Shown one piece after another: positions 1 to 6,866 of a stretch of 64,000 bases of DNA. Position 1 is the stretch's first letter. Each line of letters begins with the position of its first letter. The notes beneath the pieces are model-generated. The model was not told the DNA's origin and ran no database searches. It saw only the letters and a program-made list of their open reading frames with translations. A program made the translations under genes and the position numbers. The stretch is from Limivivens faecihominis (GTDB lineage Bacteria; Bacillota; Clostridia; Lachnospirales; Lachnospiraceae), in contig NZ_JAJEPR010000017.1 in the NCBI RefSeq assembly GCF_020686945.1, positions 1-64,000 of the forward strand, read 5' to 3'.

Positions 1-60
1 TTGAGCAGATATGCTCAGATGTGCAATTCATCTCACCACCTGAAGAGGTGGGAGAATTCT
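1..60. mobile_element. possible IS200/IS605-like element end (two hairpins)
   Basis: Two short palindromes lie side by side: GAGCA-gata-TGCTC at 3-16 and CCACCT-gaag-AGGTGG at 36-51, the latter followed by a GAATTCTTGCTA tail. Subterminal hairpins of this kind are typical of IS200/IS605 ends, but no transposase is present and the other end lies outside the window. It abuts decayed DNA, which fits an insertion or deletion junction. A plain terminator hairpin is the alternative. Confidence 0.3.
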
Positions 61-175
61 TGCTACATTTGTTAAATAATGCAGTCCCTTTACAGCGGTG
101 ATAAAATATAGTGTAGGAGATGATAATATGCTACACAATGAAGCTAAGTCGGAATAATAAACTTTCCATTGAATG

Positions 176-739
176 CAAAGGCACGGCGCATTTCCATCCA
201 GGACTTGCCTTTCTTTTCTTCAAAAACTCTACGGAACTCCTCCGTTTTTCCCTGCTGGTCAATATAACGCTCCATCATGGCAACTTTCAGATTTTCTCCG
301 TAAAATCCCAGATGGTTATAGAACATCTTCGCAAAAACACGAAGTACAGCTGTCTTATCTTTATTGCTGAATCCCTCAATATCAATATTAAACAGAATTG
401 TCTCTGTTGTTCCCTTTGTAGCACGGTCAATCAGCATAAAAGTTGCCGGATCGTCCTCAAACTTTTTACGGAAACGTTCTACACTCCGAATACCTTTTAC
501 CTCTTTATTTTCCCGAAGGTAGGAAAGCATTTTCCGAAAGTGAGATTTACCACTTCCAAAGAAACCGGAAATCCAAACACCCATATCGGCTGGTCAAAAG
601 CATCACCGTAATAATTGAAGAACGTAATGAAGTGTTTCTTCAATTCTCTGGTAATGACATATTCATTTAACTCCTGCTCGATTACATCATCAGCAGCCTG
701 ATCTACTTTAATTACACCATTGATTTTGCGGTTGATGTC
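176..739 (-). pseudogene. brxC: BREX P-loop protein BrxC, 5' remnant
   Basis: The minus strand encodes the first ~190 residues of a BrxC-like protein. It starts in a DINRKINGVIKVDQ stretch (739 leftward), continues through the conserved REL.KHF..FF region, then changes frame near 590 and resumes with GVWISGFFGSGKSHF, the Walker A motif (GSGKS). BrxC is a ~1200-residue ATPase of BREX phage defence; here everything after about residue 190 is missing and the reading frame turns into unrelated sequence near 180. No other brx gene is visible. The 5' end is fused directly to a MATE gene fragment at ~740. A defence island once stood here and was lost by deletion; the remnant cannot be functional. 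Confidence 0.8.
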
Positions 740-741
740 AT

Positions 742-1089
742 CTCATTCTTTTGGCCGGAGTATATACCGGATTATATCGTGTTGATGACAGCGTAAAAGA
801 GCTTGGAAGAACACTGCTTATCGTATTTGCCTTGTATGCTCCGGTCAAGGTAGAAAATATGATACTTGACGGAAGCATTATAAGAAGTGGCGGTAACACC
901 AAAATCATTATGATTATTGATATTGTTGGCACATGGTGTATTGGACTTCCCCTGTGTCTGCTTGCAGCATATGTATTCAAGTGGGGAATTGTTGGTGTGT
1001 ATACATTGCTTACCACGGAGGAATTATTCAGGCTTGCTGTATCGTTAATTATCTTTAGAAGGCGTAAATGGATAATTAGTTTATGCTGA
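742..1089 (+). pseudogene. MATE efflux transporter, C-terminal fragment
   Basis: About 115 residues matching the last two to three helices of a MATE (DinF/NorM-type) multidrug exporter. They include the family-typical RSGG-T plus MIIDI-GTW stretch and a natural basic C-terminus (RRRKW). There is no initiation region: the reading frame opens at the junction with the brxC remnant near 740, so roughly the first three quarters of the gene are gone. The C-terminus and stop codon look original. It is unrelated in position to the intact MATE gene at 2553-3920. Confidence 0.75.
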
Positions 1090-1129
1090 TTTACTTCTTG
1101 CGGGATTTTTACTGCATTTTTAATTTCTA

Positions 1130-1158
1130 GGCTGAATGGCATTCTTTGCTGTTCAGCC
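1130..1158. terminator. hairpin after the MATE fragment
   Basis: GGCTGAA pairs with TTCAGCC across a 15-base loop, just downstream of the MATE fragment stop and of the small minus-strand ORF. The T-tract is weak on both strands, so termination is only a suggestion. Confidence 0.35.
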
Positions 1159-1182
1159 CCTTGTCTATTTAGCAGCATGGAT

Positions 1183-1353
1183 TCAATTGCATGTCAGGGA
1201 CGCCCGGTACACTCTGAGCAACATGATTCCCATATTGACAAACACAAATAACAGGATCAAATTCACAGGTAGATACCCTCTGATTACACCTCCAAGCACT
1301 GCTATCCCTGAAAGGCTTCCAATCAAAAACATTTGTGAAATTTCGTTCCACAT
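1183..1353 (-). CDS. small predicted membrane protein (two helices)
   Basis: A 56-residue ORF reading MWNEISQMFLIG..., with two hydrophobic stretches (about residues 7-25 and 29-46) and a short polar tail. I do not recognise the family. It may be the end of a longer gene: an ATG at 1399, overlapping the stop of the next upstream small ORF (TAATG), opens a frame MSLPKTLQRKVT... that runs into a 7-A tract at ~1354 and would continue as this protein after a one-base shift. So it is either a short gene with a poor ribosome site or a frameshifted ~72-residue gene. Its AT-rich setting resembles mobile DNA. Confidence 0.35.
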   Translation of the reverse strand: MWNEISQMFLIGSLSGIAVLGGVIRGYLPVNLILLFVFVNMGIMLLRVYRASLTCN

Positions 1354-1398
1354 TTTTTTGTATTGTCACTTTCCTTTGTAATGTTTTAGGCAAACTCA

Positions 1399-1527
1399 TT
1401 ATACATCAGAAAGCCCTGTACGATATTTTTTATGAAAAAGTTGTAAAGTGGTGTTTTCTCTGATCAACGCATTTATTTCATCATAAATGTTATCAATATT
1501 ATCTGCTATTAGTATCTCTATTTTCAT
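1399..1527 (-). CDS. small hypothetical protein, 42 residues
   Basis: The ORF begins MKIEILIADNID and ends TGLSDV. An AAGGGA ribosome site lies 5-6 bases before the ATG. Its stop overlaps the ATG of the following frame (TAATG at 1397-1401), the arrangement of translationally coupled genes. The product is mostly charged, with an IxxLIxEN helix-like pattern. I recognise no family. Good ribosome site and coupling argue for a real gene; the small size and lack of homologues known to me argue for caution. Confidence 0.4.
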   Translation of the reverse strand: MKIEILIADNIDNIYDEINALIRENTTLQLFHKKYRTGLSDV

Positions 1528-1547
1528 TATCGATTCCCTTCTATAAC

Positions 1548-1572
1548 TTGAAATGCCAAATTGACATTTCAA
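1548..1572. promoter_or_regulatory. perfect inverted repeat upstream of the 42-residue ORF
   Basis: TTGAAATG and CATTTCAA form an 8-bp perfect inverted repeat with a 9-base spacer, 20 bases upstream of the ORF start. Its position fits an operator or a 5' hairpin; there is no T-run. Confidence 0.3.
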
Positions 1573-1650
1573 AACAATCCCAACCGCTTACTGTTATATT
1601 ACCCTATTTTTCTCATTATGCCTACTGCTATTTCATGTTCACATATAATA

Positions 1651-1675
1651 ATGAGGTCGCAATCCACGACCTCAT
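1651..1675. terminator. hairpin downstream of the TnpV fragment
   Basis: ATGAGGTCG and CGACCTCAT form a 9-bp perfect stem with a 7-base loop, 10 bases beyond the minus-strand TnpV stop. It is followed on that strand by an AT-rich but not pure T tract. Confidence 0.5.
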
Positions 1676-1684
1676 CACCTTCAT

Positions 1685-1888
1685 TTAAACATAAATCCAT
1701 TCCTTGAGTATAATCTCTTCCGCAATCGCTCTGTGCTGGTTGGCTGCTCTTACCCATACCATCTGATCTACTTCTTTGTCTGGCAATGGTTCTTTTTCTT
1801 CTAACCGCTTTAGAATTACCTCTTCCCGTTCTTTGGCTGCCTTGTCTACTTCCAGAAGATGCTCTCTAATGGTGTCCTGCAGGAGCAT
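1685..1888 (-). pseudogene. tnpV: TnpV transposon protein, C-terminal fragment
   Basis: The last ~67 residues of a TnpV-type protein (Tn4451-group integrative elements): a leucine-rich helix LLQDTIREHLLEVD, a charged linker and the conserved tail MVWV...AEEIILKEWIYV. The intact relative at 62839-63213 has the same order, including the tail SELIYC. The N-terminal ~55 residues are missing: upstream of ~1905 the frame no longer resembles the family. It marks an old Tn4451-type element at the left end of the window. Confidence 0.7.
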
Positions 1889-1951
1889 GACCTGATACAG
1901 AGAATTTTTATGGTTCTTCAGATTTTGTGAACTCTACAAGAGATGCATATT

Positions 1952-2539
1952 TTACTTCACACACTCCATAATGATTGCTTCACATCTGTCATATCCGAGT
2001 TCAGAACTGTTCAGGCACAGTGTGTAATTGCTGGCTTTTCCCCATTTCTGCTCGGTATAAAAGTTATAATTTGCCAGACGTCTTTTATCCGTATCTGCCA
2101 TCATTTTTACAGCTTCCTGCCCGCTGACATTATATAGGCAGCTGATCCGCTGCATTTTTTCCGGCATATTGCCGTGAATAAAGACATTCAGTACGTCGTC
2201 CCGGTCTTTCAGGATAAAATCTGCATTTCTTCCGATGATCACGCACGGTTCTTTCTCTACCAGTTCCAAAATCACCTTTCTCTGTGCCTCATATACGATA
2301 TCTTCCACCGATTTTCCCGTAATGTCACGCCCGGCAAGCGCATAGGCAAACAGGCCTTTTTTCGGAGATAACTCCGCGTTTTCCTGAATGTATTCCGGTG
2401 ACAGCCCGGACTTTTCTGCAATCTCAGTGATGACATTTTTGTCATAATAAGCCATTCCGAGCTTCTTTGCTACCTCTTCACCGATAAAGCGTCCGCCGCT
2501 TCCAAATTCCCTACTGATTGTGATGATTTTTTTTGCCAT
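1952..2539 (-). CDS. cytidylate kinase-like protein
   Basis: A 195-residue P-loop kinase of the cytidylate kinase-like group common in clostridia. The N-terminus MAKKIITISREFGSGGRFIGE carries the family signature in which ISREFGSGG replaces a classical Walker A motif, followed by the paired YYDKNVI region. IIGRN sits mid-protein and DKRRLANYNFYT near the C-terminal lid region. These proteins are thought to phosphorylate CMP/dCMP or a related small substrate, but the substrate of this subgroup is not established. The start was chosen at 2539 because AAGGGGG lies about 9 bases upstream; this overlaps nothing but sits 13 bases after the stop of the MATE gene, so the two form an operon. Confidence 0.85.
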   Translation of the reverse strand: MAKKIITISREFGSGGRFIGEEVAKKLGMAYYDKNVITEIAEKSGLSPEYIQENAELSPKKGLFAYALAGRDITGKSVEDIVYEAQRKVILELVEKEPCVIIGRNADFILKDRDDVLNVFIHGNMPEKMQRISCLYNVSGQEAVKMMADTDKRRLANYNFYTEQKWGKASNYTLCLNSSELGYDRCEAIIMECVK

Positions 2540-2552
2540 CTCTGACGCCCCC

Positions 2553-3920
2553 TTATTCCAAAACATTGACCTTATTTTTTCTGGTTTTCTTTAAAAATAC
2601 ATAGCCCACCAGACACGCAAGTACCTCTGTAATCGGGAAGGCCCACCAGATCAGGGAAACTCCCATCTGGCCATTTCTCACAAATATAGAAAAGATTCCT
2701 GCCAGCGGTAAGATGAGCACCATCTGTCTCAAAAGAGAAATAACCAGTGATTCCACACCCCCGTCCAGCGCCTGATAAATTCCCTGATAAGCCACATTGA
2801 CTCCGGCAAACAAAAAGCTTAACGAAATCACTCTCATCGCACTGATAAAATATTCTCTTGACTGTCCGGCATTAAACAGCGTTGCAAACGCTCCCGGGAA
2901 AATCTCCGTGATTGCAATGCCCAAAATCATCAGAGCGATCGTATAAATCAGCCCATATTTGATTCCATCCTGAATTCTCTTTCTGCTTCTCATTCCGTAG
3001 GCGAAAGCAATGACCGGTGTAATCGCATCTCGAAGACCGAAGGCCAGGAAGAGAACAAACTGCTGTACCTTATAGAAAAGACCATAAGCTGTCTGAGCTG
3101 ACGGATTAAACTTCAGGATCAGGTTCATCACATAGACCATAAAGGACATCAAAGCCTGTGCGATAATGGCCGGAAGTCCGATTGCATAGATTTCTTTTAT
3201 AATGCCTGTATCCGGCTTCATGTATTTCGCATCATGTTCAAATTCCCTGTTCATTTTGATATGGAAAAGGAACAGCAGCACTGCGGAGGCCACCTGACCA
3301 ATTACCGTTGCATAGGCGGCGCCTTTTACGCCCATTTCCGGGCACGGCCCCAACCCGTAGATCATAATCGGATCAAGAATAATATTTACAACTGCTCCGA
3401 CCACCTGGCCGATCGTGGAGTAGAGGGAACGGCCCGTTGCCTGCAATAACTTTTCAAACAGGGAAAAGAAAATAATTCCAAAAGAGAGCACGCAGCATAT
3501 CCTCAGATAGCTGGTTCCCATCTCCAGCACTTCTGCATCCCCTGTCTGAGATGCAATATATGCTTTCACTCCGAAAATGCCAAACAGCAGACATACCACA
3601 TAAATAATCACGCCAAGAAACAGACTGTTTCCTGCTACTTTTGCCGCCTTTTTCCTTTTTCCCTGTCCAAGTGTCCTTGCAAGAAGTGCATTGGTACCTA
3701 CGCCGGTTCCGATTCCCACTGCGACCATCAGCATCTGCACCGGAAATACCAGAGTCAGGGCATTCAGCGCCGCTTCACTGCCCACTTTCATATTTCCTAC
3801 GAACGCGCTGTCCACAATGTTGTAGACCGCCTGCAAGGCCATGGATAAGATCATCGGGATTCCCATCTGAATCATCAGCTTATTCACCGGCATGTCTTTC
3901 ATCTTGTTACTTTCTGCCAT
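2553..3920 (-). CDS. MATE family efflux transporter
   Basis: A 455-residue integral membrane protein with twelve predicted helices in two similar halves, the usual length for MATE exporters. These use a Na+ or H+ gradient to expel cationic drugs and toxins. Visible family features are PMILSMALQAVYNIVDSAFVG in helix 1, the GIGTGVGTNALLAR.LGQG loop, and the second-half equivalent GLRDAITPVIAFAYGMR. AGGGAGG lies close before the ATG. It heads an operon with the kinase-like gene at 1952. A strong promoter at 4026-4054 is followed almost at once by a terminator-like hairpin, so expression is probably controlled by attenuation. Confidence 0.9.
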   Translation of the reverse strand: MAESNKMKDMPVNKLMIQMGIPMILSMALQAVYNIVDSAFVGNMKVGSEAALNALTLVFPVQMLMVAVGIGTGVGTNALLARTLGQGKRKKAAKVAGNSLFLGVIIYVVCLLFGIFGVKAYIASQTGDAEVLEMGTSYLRICCVLSFGIIFFSLFEKLLQATGRSLYSTIGQVVGAVVNIILDPIMIYGLGPCPEMGVKGAAYATVIGQVASAVLLFLFHIKMNREFEHDAKYMKPDTGIIKEIYAIGLPAIIAQALMSFMVYVMNLILKFNPSAQTAYGLFYKVQQFVLFLAFGLRDAITPVIAFAYGMRSRKRIQDGIKYGLIYTIALMILGIAITEIFPGAFATLFNAGQSREYFISAMRVISLSFLFAGVNVAYQGIYQALDGGVESLVISLLRQMVLILPLAGIFSIFVRNGQMGVSLIWWAFPITEVLACLVGYVFLKKTRKNKVNVLE

Positions 3921-3952
3921 TTTGTTTTCATTCCTCCCTTTTATTTTTGCAT

Positions 3953-4018
3953 AAAAAAAGTGCAGCCCTATCGCATAAGTAAGTTGGACTTACGCTGATA
4001 AGCTACACACTTTTTCAT
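3953..4018 (-). promoter_or_regulatory. promoter-proximal terminator/attenuator of the MATE operon
   Basis: Starting right at the predicted transcript 5' end, AAAAAGTG...GC pairs with GC..CACTTTTTTT. This encloses a perfect inner hairpin GTAAGT-cca-ACTTAC (3979-3993) and leaves a T-run about 30 bases before the MATE ATG. The same RNA could encode a 16-residue peptide MKKCVAYQRKSNLLMR (4018 to 3968) whose codons make up the stem; its ATG lies within a base or two of the predicted +1, so translation would have to be leaderless. Nothing is transcribed towards it from close by, so a pure end-of-operon terminator is less likely. Confidence 0.55.
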
Positions 4019-4025
4019 GGCAATT

Positions 4026-4054
4026 ATTATATTTCCTGATTTTCAAAAAGTCAA
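4026..4054 (-). promoter_or_regulatory. sigma-A promoter of the MATE operon
   Basis: On the minus strand, TTGACT (4049-4054) and TATAAT (4026-4031) are separated by 17 bases. This predicts a transcription start near 4019, at the foot of the hairpin. Confidence 0.7.
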
Positions 4055-4139
4055 ACAAATTTTTTCTTGCATTTTCTCTTCTTTTTCGTTTATAACATGC
4101 CCGAAGAAAATAATAATCATAACAAAAGCCGTTTTGTAA

Positions 4140-4194
4140 AAGCGTGAAATCTTAAGGATTTACTTGTCCTTACAGATTTCACGCTTATTTTTTT
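4140..4194. terminator. strong bidirectional intrinsic terminator
   Basis: AAGCGTGAAATC..TAAGGA pairs with TCCTTA..GATTTCACGCTT around an 8-base loop (stem ~17 bp). T-tracts follow on both strands (TTTTTTT on plus, CTTTTA on minus). It ends the minus-strand gene at 4322. Confidence 0.85.
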
Positions 4195-4321
4195 GCAACG
4201 CCATAAGGAGGTCTTATGAATTCCAGAAACTCACTTAATCCCGTTTTTCCTTTGTTTCATACACTTTAAAACCGGTTATCTGAAGCACCAGACATATTTC
4301 TCTTTTTACTAATCGGCACTT

Positions 4322-4543
4322 TTATTCCGTAAAAGTATAACGTACAAAAGAGCCTTTATTATCTCCTGTTACAATTACAACATCTCCACTTTCATTATGT
4401 GCGGATTCCAGGACCGGAAATCTTCCATTTTCTTTTACATAAGCTTCCGGACTCTCTGCTTCTGCTTCAATCAAAGTTTTCTTGCTGTATTTTTCTCCTC
4501 CACACGGATTTATTTCCTCAACAAAGATTTCATACTCATGCAT
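4322..4543 (-). CDS. small hypothetical protein
   Basis: A 73-residue soluble acidic protein beginning MHEYEIFVEEINPCGGEK. The start at 4543 is favoured over an in-frame ATG ten codons upstream because AGGAGG ends 8 bases before it. The sequence alternates short hydrophobic stretches (YEIFVEEI, GDVVIVTG, SFVRYTF), which suggests a small beta-rich fold. It has one cysteine and no signal peptide or membrane segment. I do not recognise the family. It is a single-gene unit closed by the strong terminator at 4140-4194. Confidence 0.6.
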   Translation of the reverse strand: MHEYEIFVEEINPCGGEKYSKKTLIEAEAESPEAYVKENGRFPVLESAHNESGDVVIVTGDNKGSFVRYTFTE

Positions 4544-4698
4544 ACACGGTTCCTCCTGAGATTCATTTTCCAAAACGAGCTACATTAACTCTGATCGGAA
4601 CTCTCTTTTCTGTTCCTCGCTTTATTCTATATGTAATATAACATATAGTTTTATCACTGTCAACCCCCGAGTGCTAATTTTTTGTGAAGCATTGTGAT

Positions 4699-5090
4699 TC
4701 AATACAAATTCTTTTTTATAAACCGGATACGTTTTTCCATGATCTGCTTAATAAGCGGAGTTTCCTGCGCAATATCATATCCATGCATAGCCCGTGGAAT
4801 TTCATGTAAGGTGACAGGAACTCCTGCTTTTTTCAATTTTTCCGCATAGTTCACACCTTATCATGAAGACAGTCCTATTCTGCTGTCTCGATACAGGCAC
4901 TGGGCTGTCCTATAAGGGAAGGAGCTTCTGCCAGCGACAAATACGGGAGCTTTGATTCATCAAGATCTTTCACATACATTTTCAGATATTTTCTCATATC
5001 TTTGCTGTTGCACATAGGCGTATCTGTATATTTCCAGTAGCTCTGAGTAATCATTCTTCTGTCCGTTTGGATTTTTAACTGTTTTTCATT
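4699..5090 (-). pseudogene. alpha/beta-hydrolase (esterase/lipase family), C-terminal remnant
   Basis: The minus strand encodes an Abhydrolase_3-type C-terminal half. In one frame it reads YTDTPMCNSKDMRKYL... ...PSACIETAE with the expected Asp region (ETAE-DCLHD). After a stop and frame change near 4865 it continues NYAEKLKKAGVPVTLHEIPRAMHGYDIAQETP, which carries the conserved catalytic His (MHGYD). The N-terminal half with the HGGG and GDSAG motifs is missing. The gene is therefore truncated and frameshifted. The 250 bases on its upstream side (5090-5340) contain only a 63-residue minus-strand frame without recognisable homology. Confidence 0.65.
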
Positions 5091-5340
5091 TTCGAGAATC
5101 CATTAATTTTAAATACAAACCCGCCGCCATGGATAAAATAAAGGCATGGCAGATTTTCCGAACAATTCCGGGGTTCATAAATAAGAATTCGGATTTTTTT
5201 GCCATCCAACGCGGTATCCATTTGGTGGTTACATGGACAGATTTGTCATCCTTTTTCTGGGAATACAGAACACCCATCAGCTTTTACAGAATCCGGACAA
5301 CTCCCTGTAGAATTTTTACTGTACAATCTTATCTTATACC

Positions 5341-5391
5341 AAAAAAATATCCCTGCCTTCCAGCTTTTCACAACTGAAAGACAAGGATATT
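5341..5391 (-). terminator. terminator of the DUF134-NifX gene
   Basis: On the minus strand AATATCC.TG.CTT.CAG pairs with CTG.AAG.CA.GGATATT and is followed by TTTTTTT; it begins ~17 bases after the gene's stop. Confidence 0.75.
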
Positions 5392-5408
5392 CATCAATGA
5401 ACATTTCT

Positions 5409-6185
5409 TCAATGGCCACTGCAACCGTTTTTATTCTCGCCACAGTGATGCTCTCCGCAGGAATGCTCGTGTGCATGATGGCTGCAGCGTACTTCCGGAT
5501 TATAATTCAGGTTTCCGCTTACGAAACGGAGTACCGCTTCATCTGCATCCCCGCTTACGCCGCCGAACAGCTGAATTCCGGCAGCTGCAAGTGCTGCCTG
5601 GGCTCCGCCGCCGATACCGCCGCAAATCAGTACTTCAACGCCTGCATTCGTCAGGAAGGAAGCCAGTGCTCCATGACCCTGTCCATTCGTATCGACAACC
5701 TGGGTCTGTTTGATCTCGCCATTTTCAACATCATACAATTTGAACTGCTCTGTGTGTCCAAAATGCTGAAAAATCTCTCCGTTTTCATATGTTACACCAA
5801 TTCTCATCTCTTTTTCTCCTTTTCCCTGGATCTTATTTTCAAAGGCGGATCTGTCTGTTCTTTCACACTTCTGATTACAGCAAAATGGATCTCTGCCATC
5901 ACAAAAGCAGTAATTCCCCCCGGAGATACTCAGTACCTTTCCGTGAACCAGGCTGTCCGCAAGCTTGTAACGTGCGGATTCATATATTTCCGTAACGGTC
6001 GTTCTGGAAATCCCCATCTGCTGGGCGCACTGTCCATGCGTATATTTCTTCAGATCAACCAGACGGATTACCTCATATTCATCTACGGTCATCGTTATTT
6101 TTTCGCCTGTCGGTATCCCTTCCGGCCTGAAGCTATCATAAGCAGGTTCTATACAGATTCTTCTGCATCTTGTCGGTCGTGCCAT
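5409..6185 (-). CDS. DUF134 HTH protein fused to a NifX/NifB-type domain
   Basis: A 258-residue two-part protein. Residues 1-100 match DUF134: MARPTRCRRI at the start, then a sigma-70 region 4-like helix-turn-helix (HGQCAQQMGISRTTVTEIYESARYKLADSL), which suggests DNA binding. A cysteine-rich segment follows (CFCDGRDPFCC..KC). Residues ~127-225 match the dinitrogenase iron-molybdenum cofactor family (MRIGVTYENGEIFQHFGHTEQF... ...GALASFLTNAGVEVLICGGIGGGAQAAL). The last 30 residues are rich in His and Cys (SHHAHEHSCGEHHCG), a likely metal-binding tail. No nitrogenase genes are nearby, so a metal- or iron-sulfur-responsive role is more likely than nitrogen fixation. A good promoter lies directly upstream. 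Confidence 0.85.
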   Translation of the reverse strand: MARPTRCRRICIEPAYDSFRPEGIPTGEKITMTVDEYEVIRLVDLKKYTHGQCAQQMGISRTTVTEIYESARYKLADSLVHGKVLSISGGNYCFCDGRDPFCCNQKCERTDRSAFENKIQGKGEKEMRIGVTYENGEIFQHFGHTEQFKLYDVENGEIKQTQVVDTNGQGHGALASFLTNAGVEVLICGGIGGGAQAALAAAGIQLFGGVSGDADEAVLRFVSGNLNYNPEVRCSHHAHEHSCGEHHCGENKNGCSGH

Positions 6186-6222
6186 CTTGTCTCACATCCA
6201 TTTCCGTCATATGTCGATAACA

Positions 6223-6251
6223 ATTATAGCACCAGTTGTATTCACATGCAA
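6223..6251 (-). promoter_or_regulatory. sigma-A promoter of the DUF134-NifX gene
   Basis: On the minus strand TTGCAT (6246-6251) and TATAAT (6223-6228) are separated by 17 bases, about 40 bases upstream of the ATG. Confidence 0.65.
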
Positions 6252-6332
6252 GATGCATTTCGTGATCTGACGCTTTCCATCCGTGAATTTTAGGAGTACA
6301 ATACTGATAAATAATTACTGAGGAGGATACCA

Positions 6333-6821
6333 ATGAAGATTGCTGAGATTCTGAAAAAAATGATTACCTTTTCCAATGGAAACATCCACGACATCGACCA
6401 CCTGATCAAGGTCTGGACCTATGCCAAAACCATCGGCGAGCTGGAAGGGCTCGATCCAGAGACACAGTTTGTTCTGGAGGTTGCCGCCATCACCCATGAC
6501 ATCGCCTGCCCTCTCTGTCGTGAAAAATATGGAAATGCCAATGGAAAATATCAGGAAATCGAAGGCGCACCCCTGGTAACAGAGTTTCTTTCCGATACGG
6601 GAATGACCACCGAACAGATCAGCCGCGTGGCTTATCTGGTGGGCCACCATCACACCCTTACTGATATTAAAGGAATGGATTATCAGATTCTGATCGAAGC
6701 CGACTACATCGTAAACGCTTCTGAGAATGGATACAGCAAAGAAAATGTAGAAAATTTTGTAGAAAAGATCGTGAAGACACAGAGTGGCAGGGAGCTCACT
6801 CGCGCTGTCATGTCCTGTTGA
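6333..6821 (+). CDS. HD domain phosphohydrolase
   Basis: A 162-residue HD-superfamily protein. Metal-ligand motifs are in order: an early His pair in NIHDIDHLIKVW (~17-27), the HD doublet in AAITHDIACP (H54-D55), and VGHHHT (~104). Enzymes of this group hydrolyse phosphate from nucleotides or other phosphomonoesters; the substrate cannot be inferred. GAGGAGG lies 6-7 bases before the ATG. It is transcribed divergently from the DUF134-NifX gene. The last few residues (AVMSC) run into the palindrome at 6824 and differ from the hydrophobic tail usual in the family, so the original C-terminus may have been replaced when that repeat arrived. Confidence 0.8.
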   Translation: MKIAEILKKMITFSNGNIHDIDHLIKVWTYAKTIGELEGLDPETQFVLEVAAITHDIACPLCREKYGNANGKYQEIEGAPLVTEFLSDTGMTTEQISRVAYLVGHHHTLTDIKGMDYQILIEADYIVNASENGYSKENVENFVEKIVKTQSGRELTRAVMSC

Positions 6822-6823
6822 AA

Positions 6824-6865
6824 CCAAGGGGACGGAGTTTTTGGCACAAACTCCGTCCCCCTTGG
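6824..6865. repeat. REP-like palindrome between convergent genes
   Basis: CCAAGGGGACGGAGTTT and AAACTCCGTCCCCCTTGG form a 17-18 bp near-perfect stem with a 7-base loop. It occupies the whole gap between the stops of the convergent HD and GLUG genes. GGGGACGG-type palindromes are common dispersed repeats in clostridial genomes and are often linked to REP-associated transposases. It can also act as a two-way terminator. I saw no second copy in this window. Confidence 0.65.
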
Positions 6866-6866
6866 C

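Noticed and set aside
120..670. Plus-strand frames of 60-163 codons over the brxC remnant
   Set aside because: They are antisense to the recognisable BrxC sequence and show no coding character of their own.
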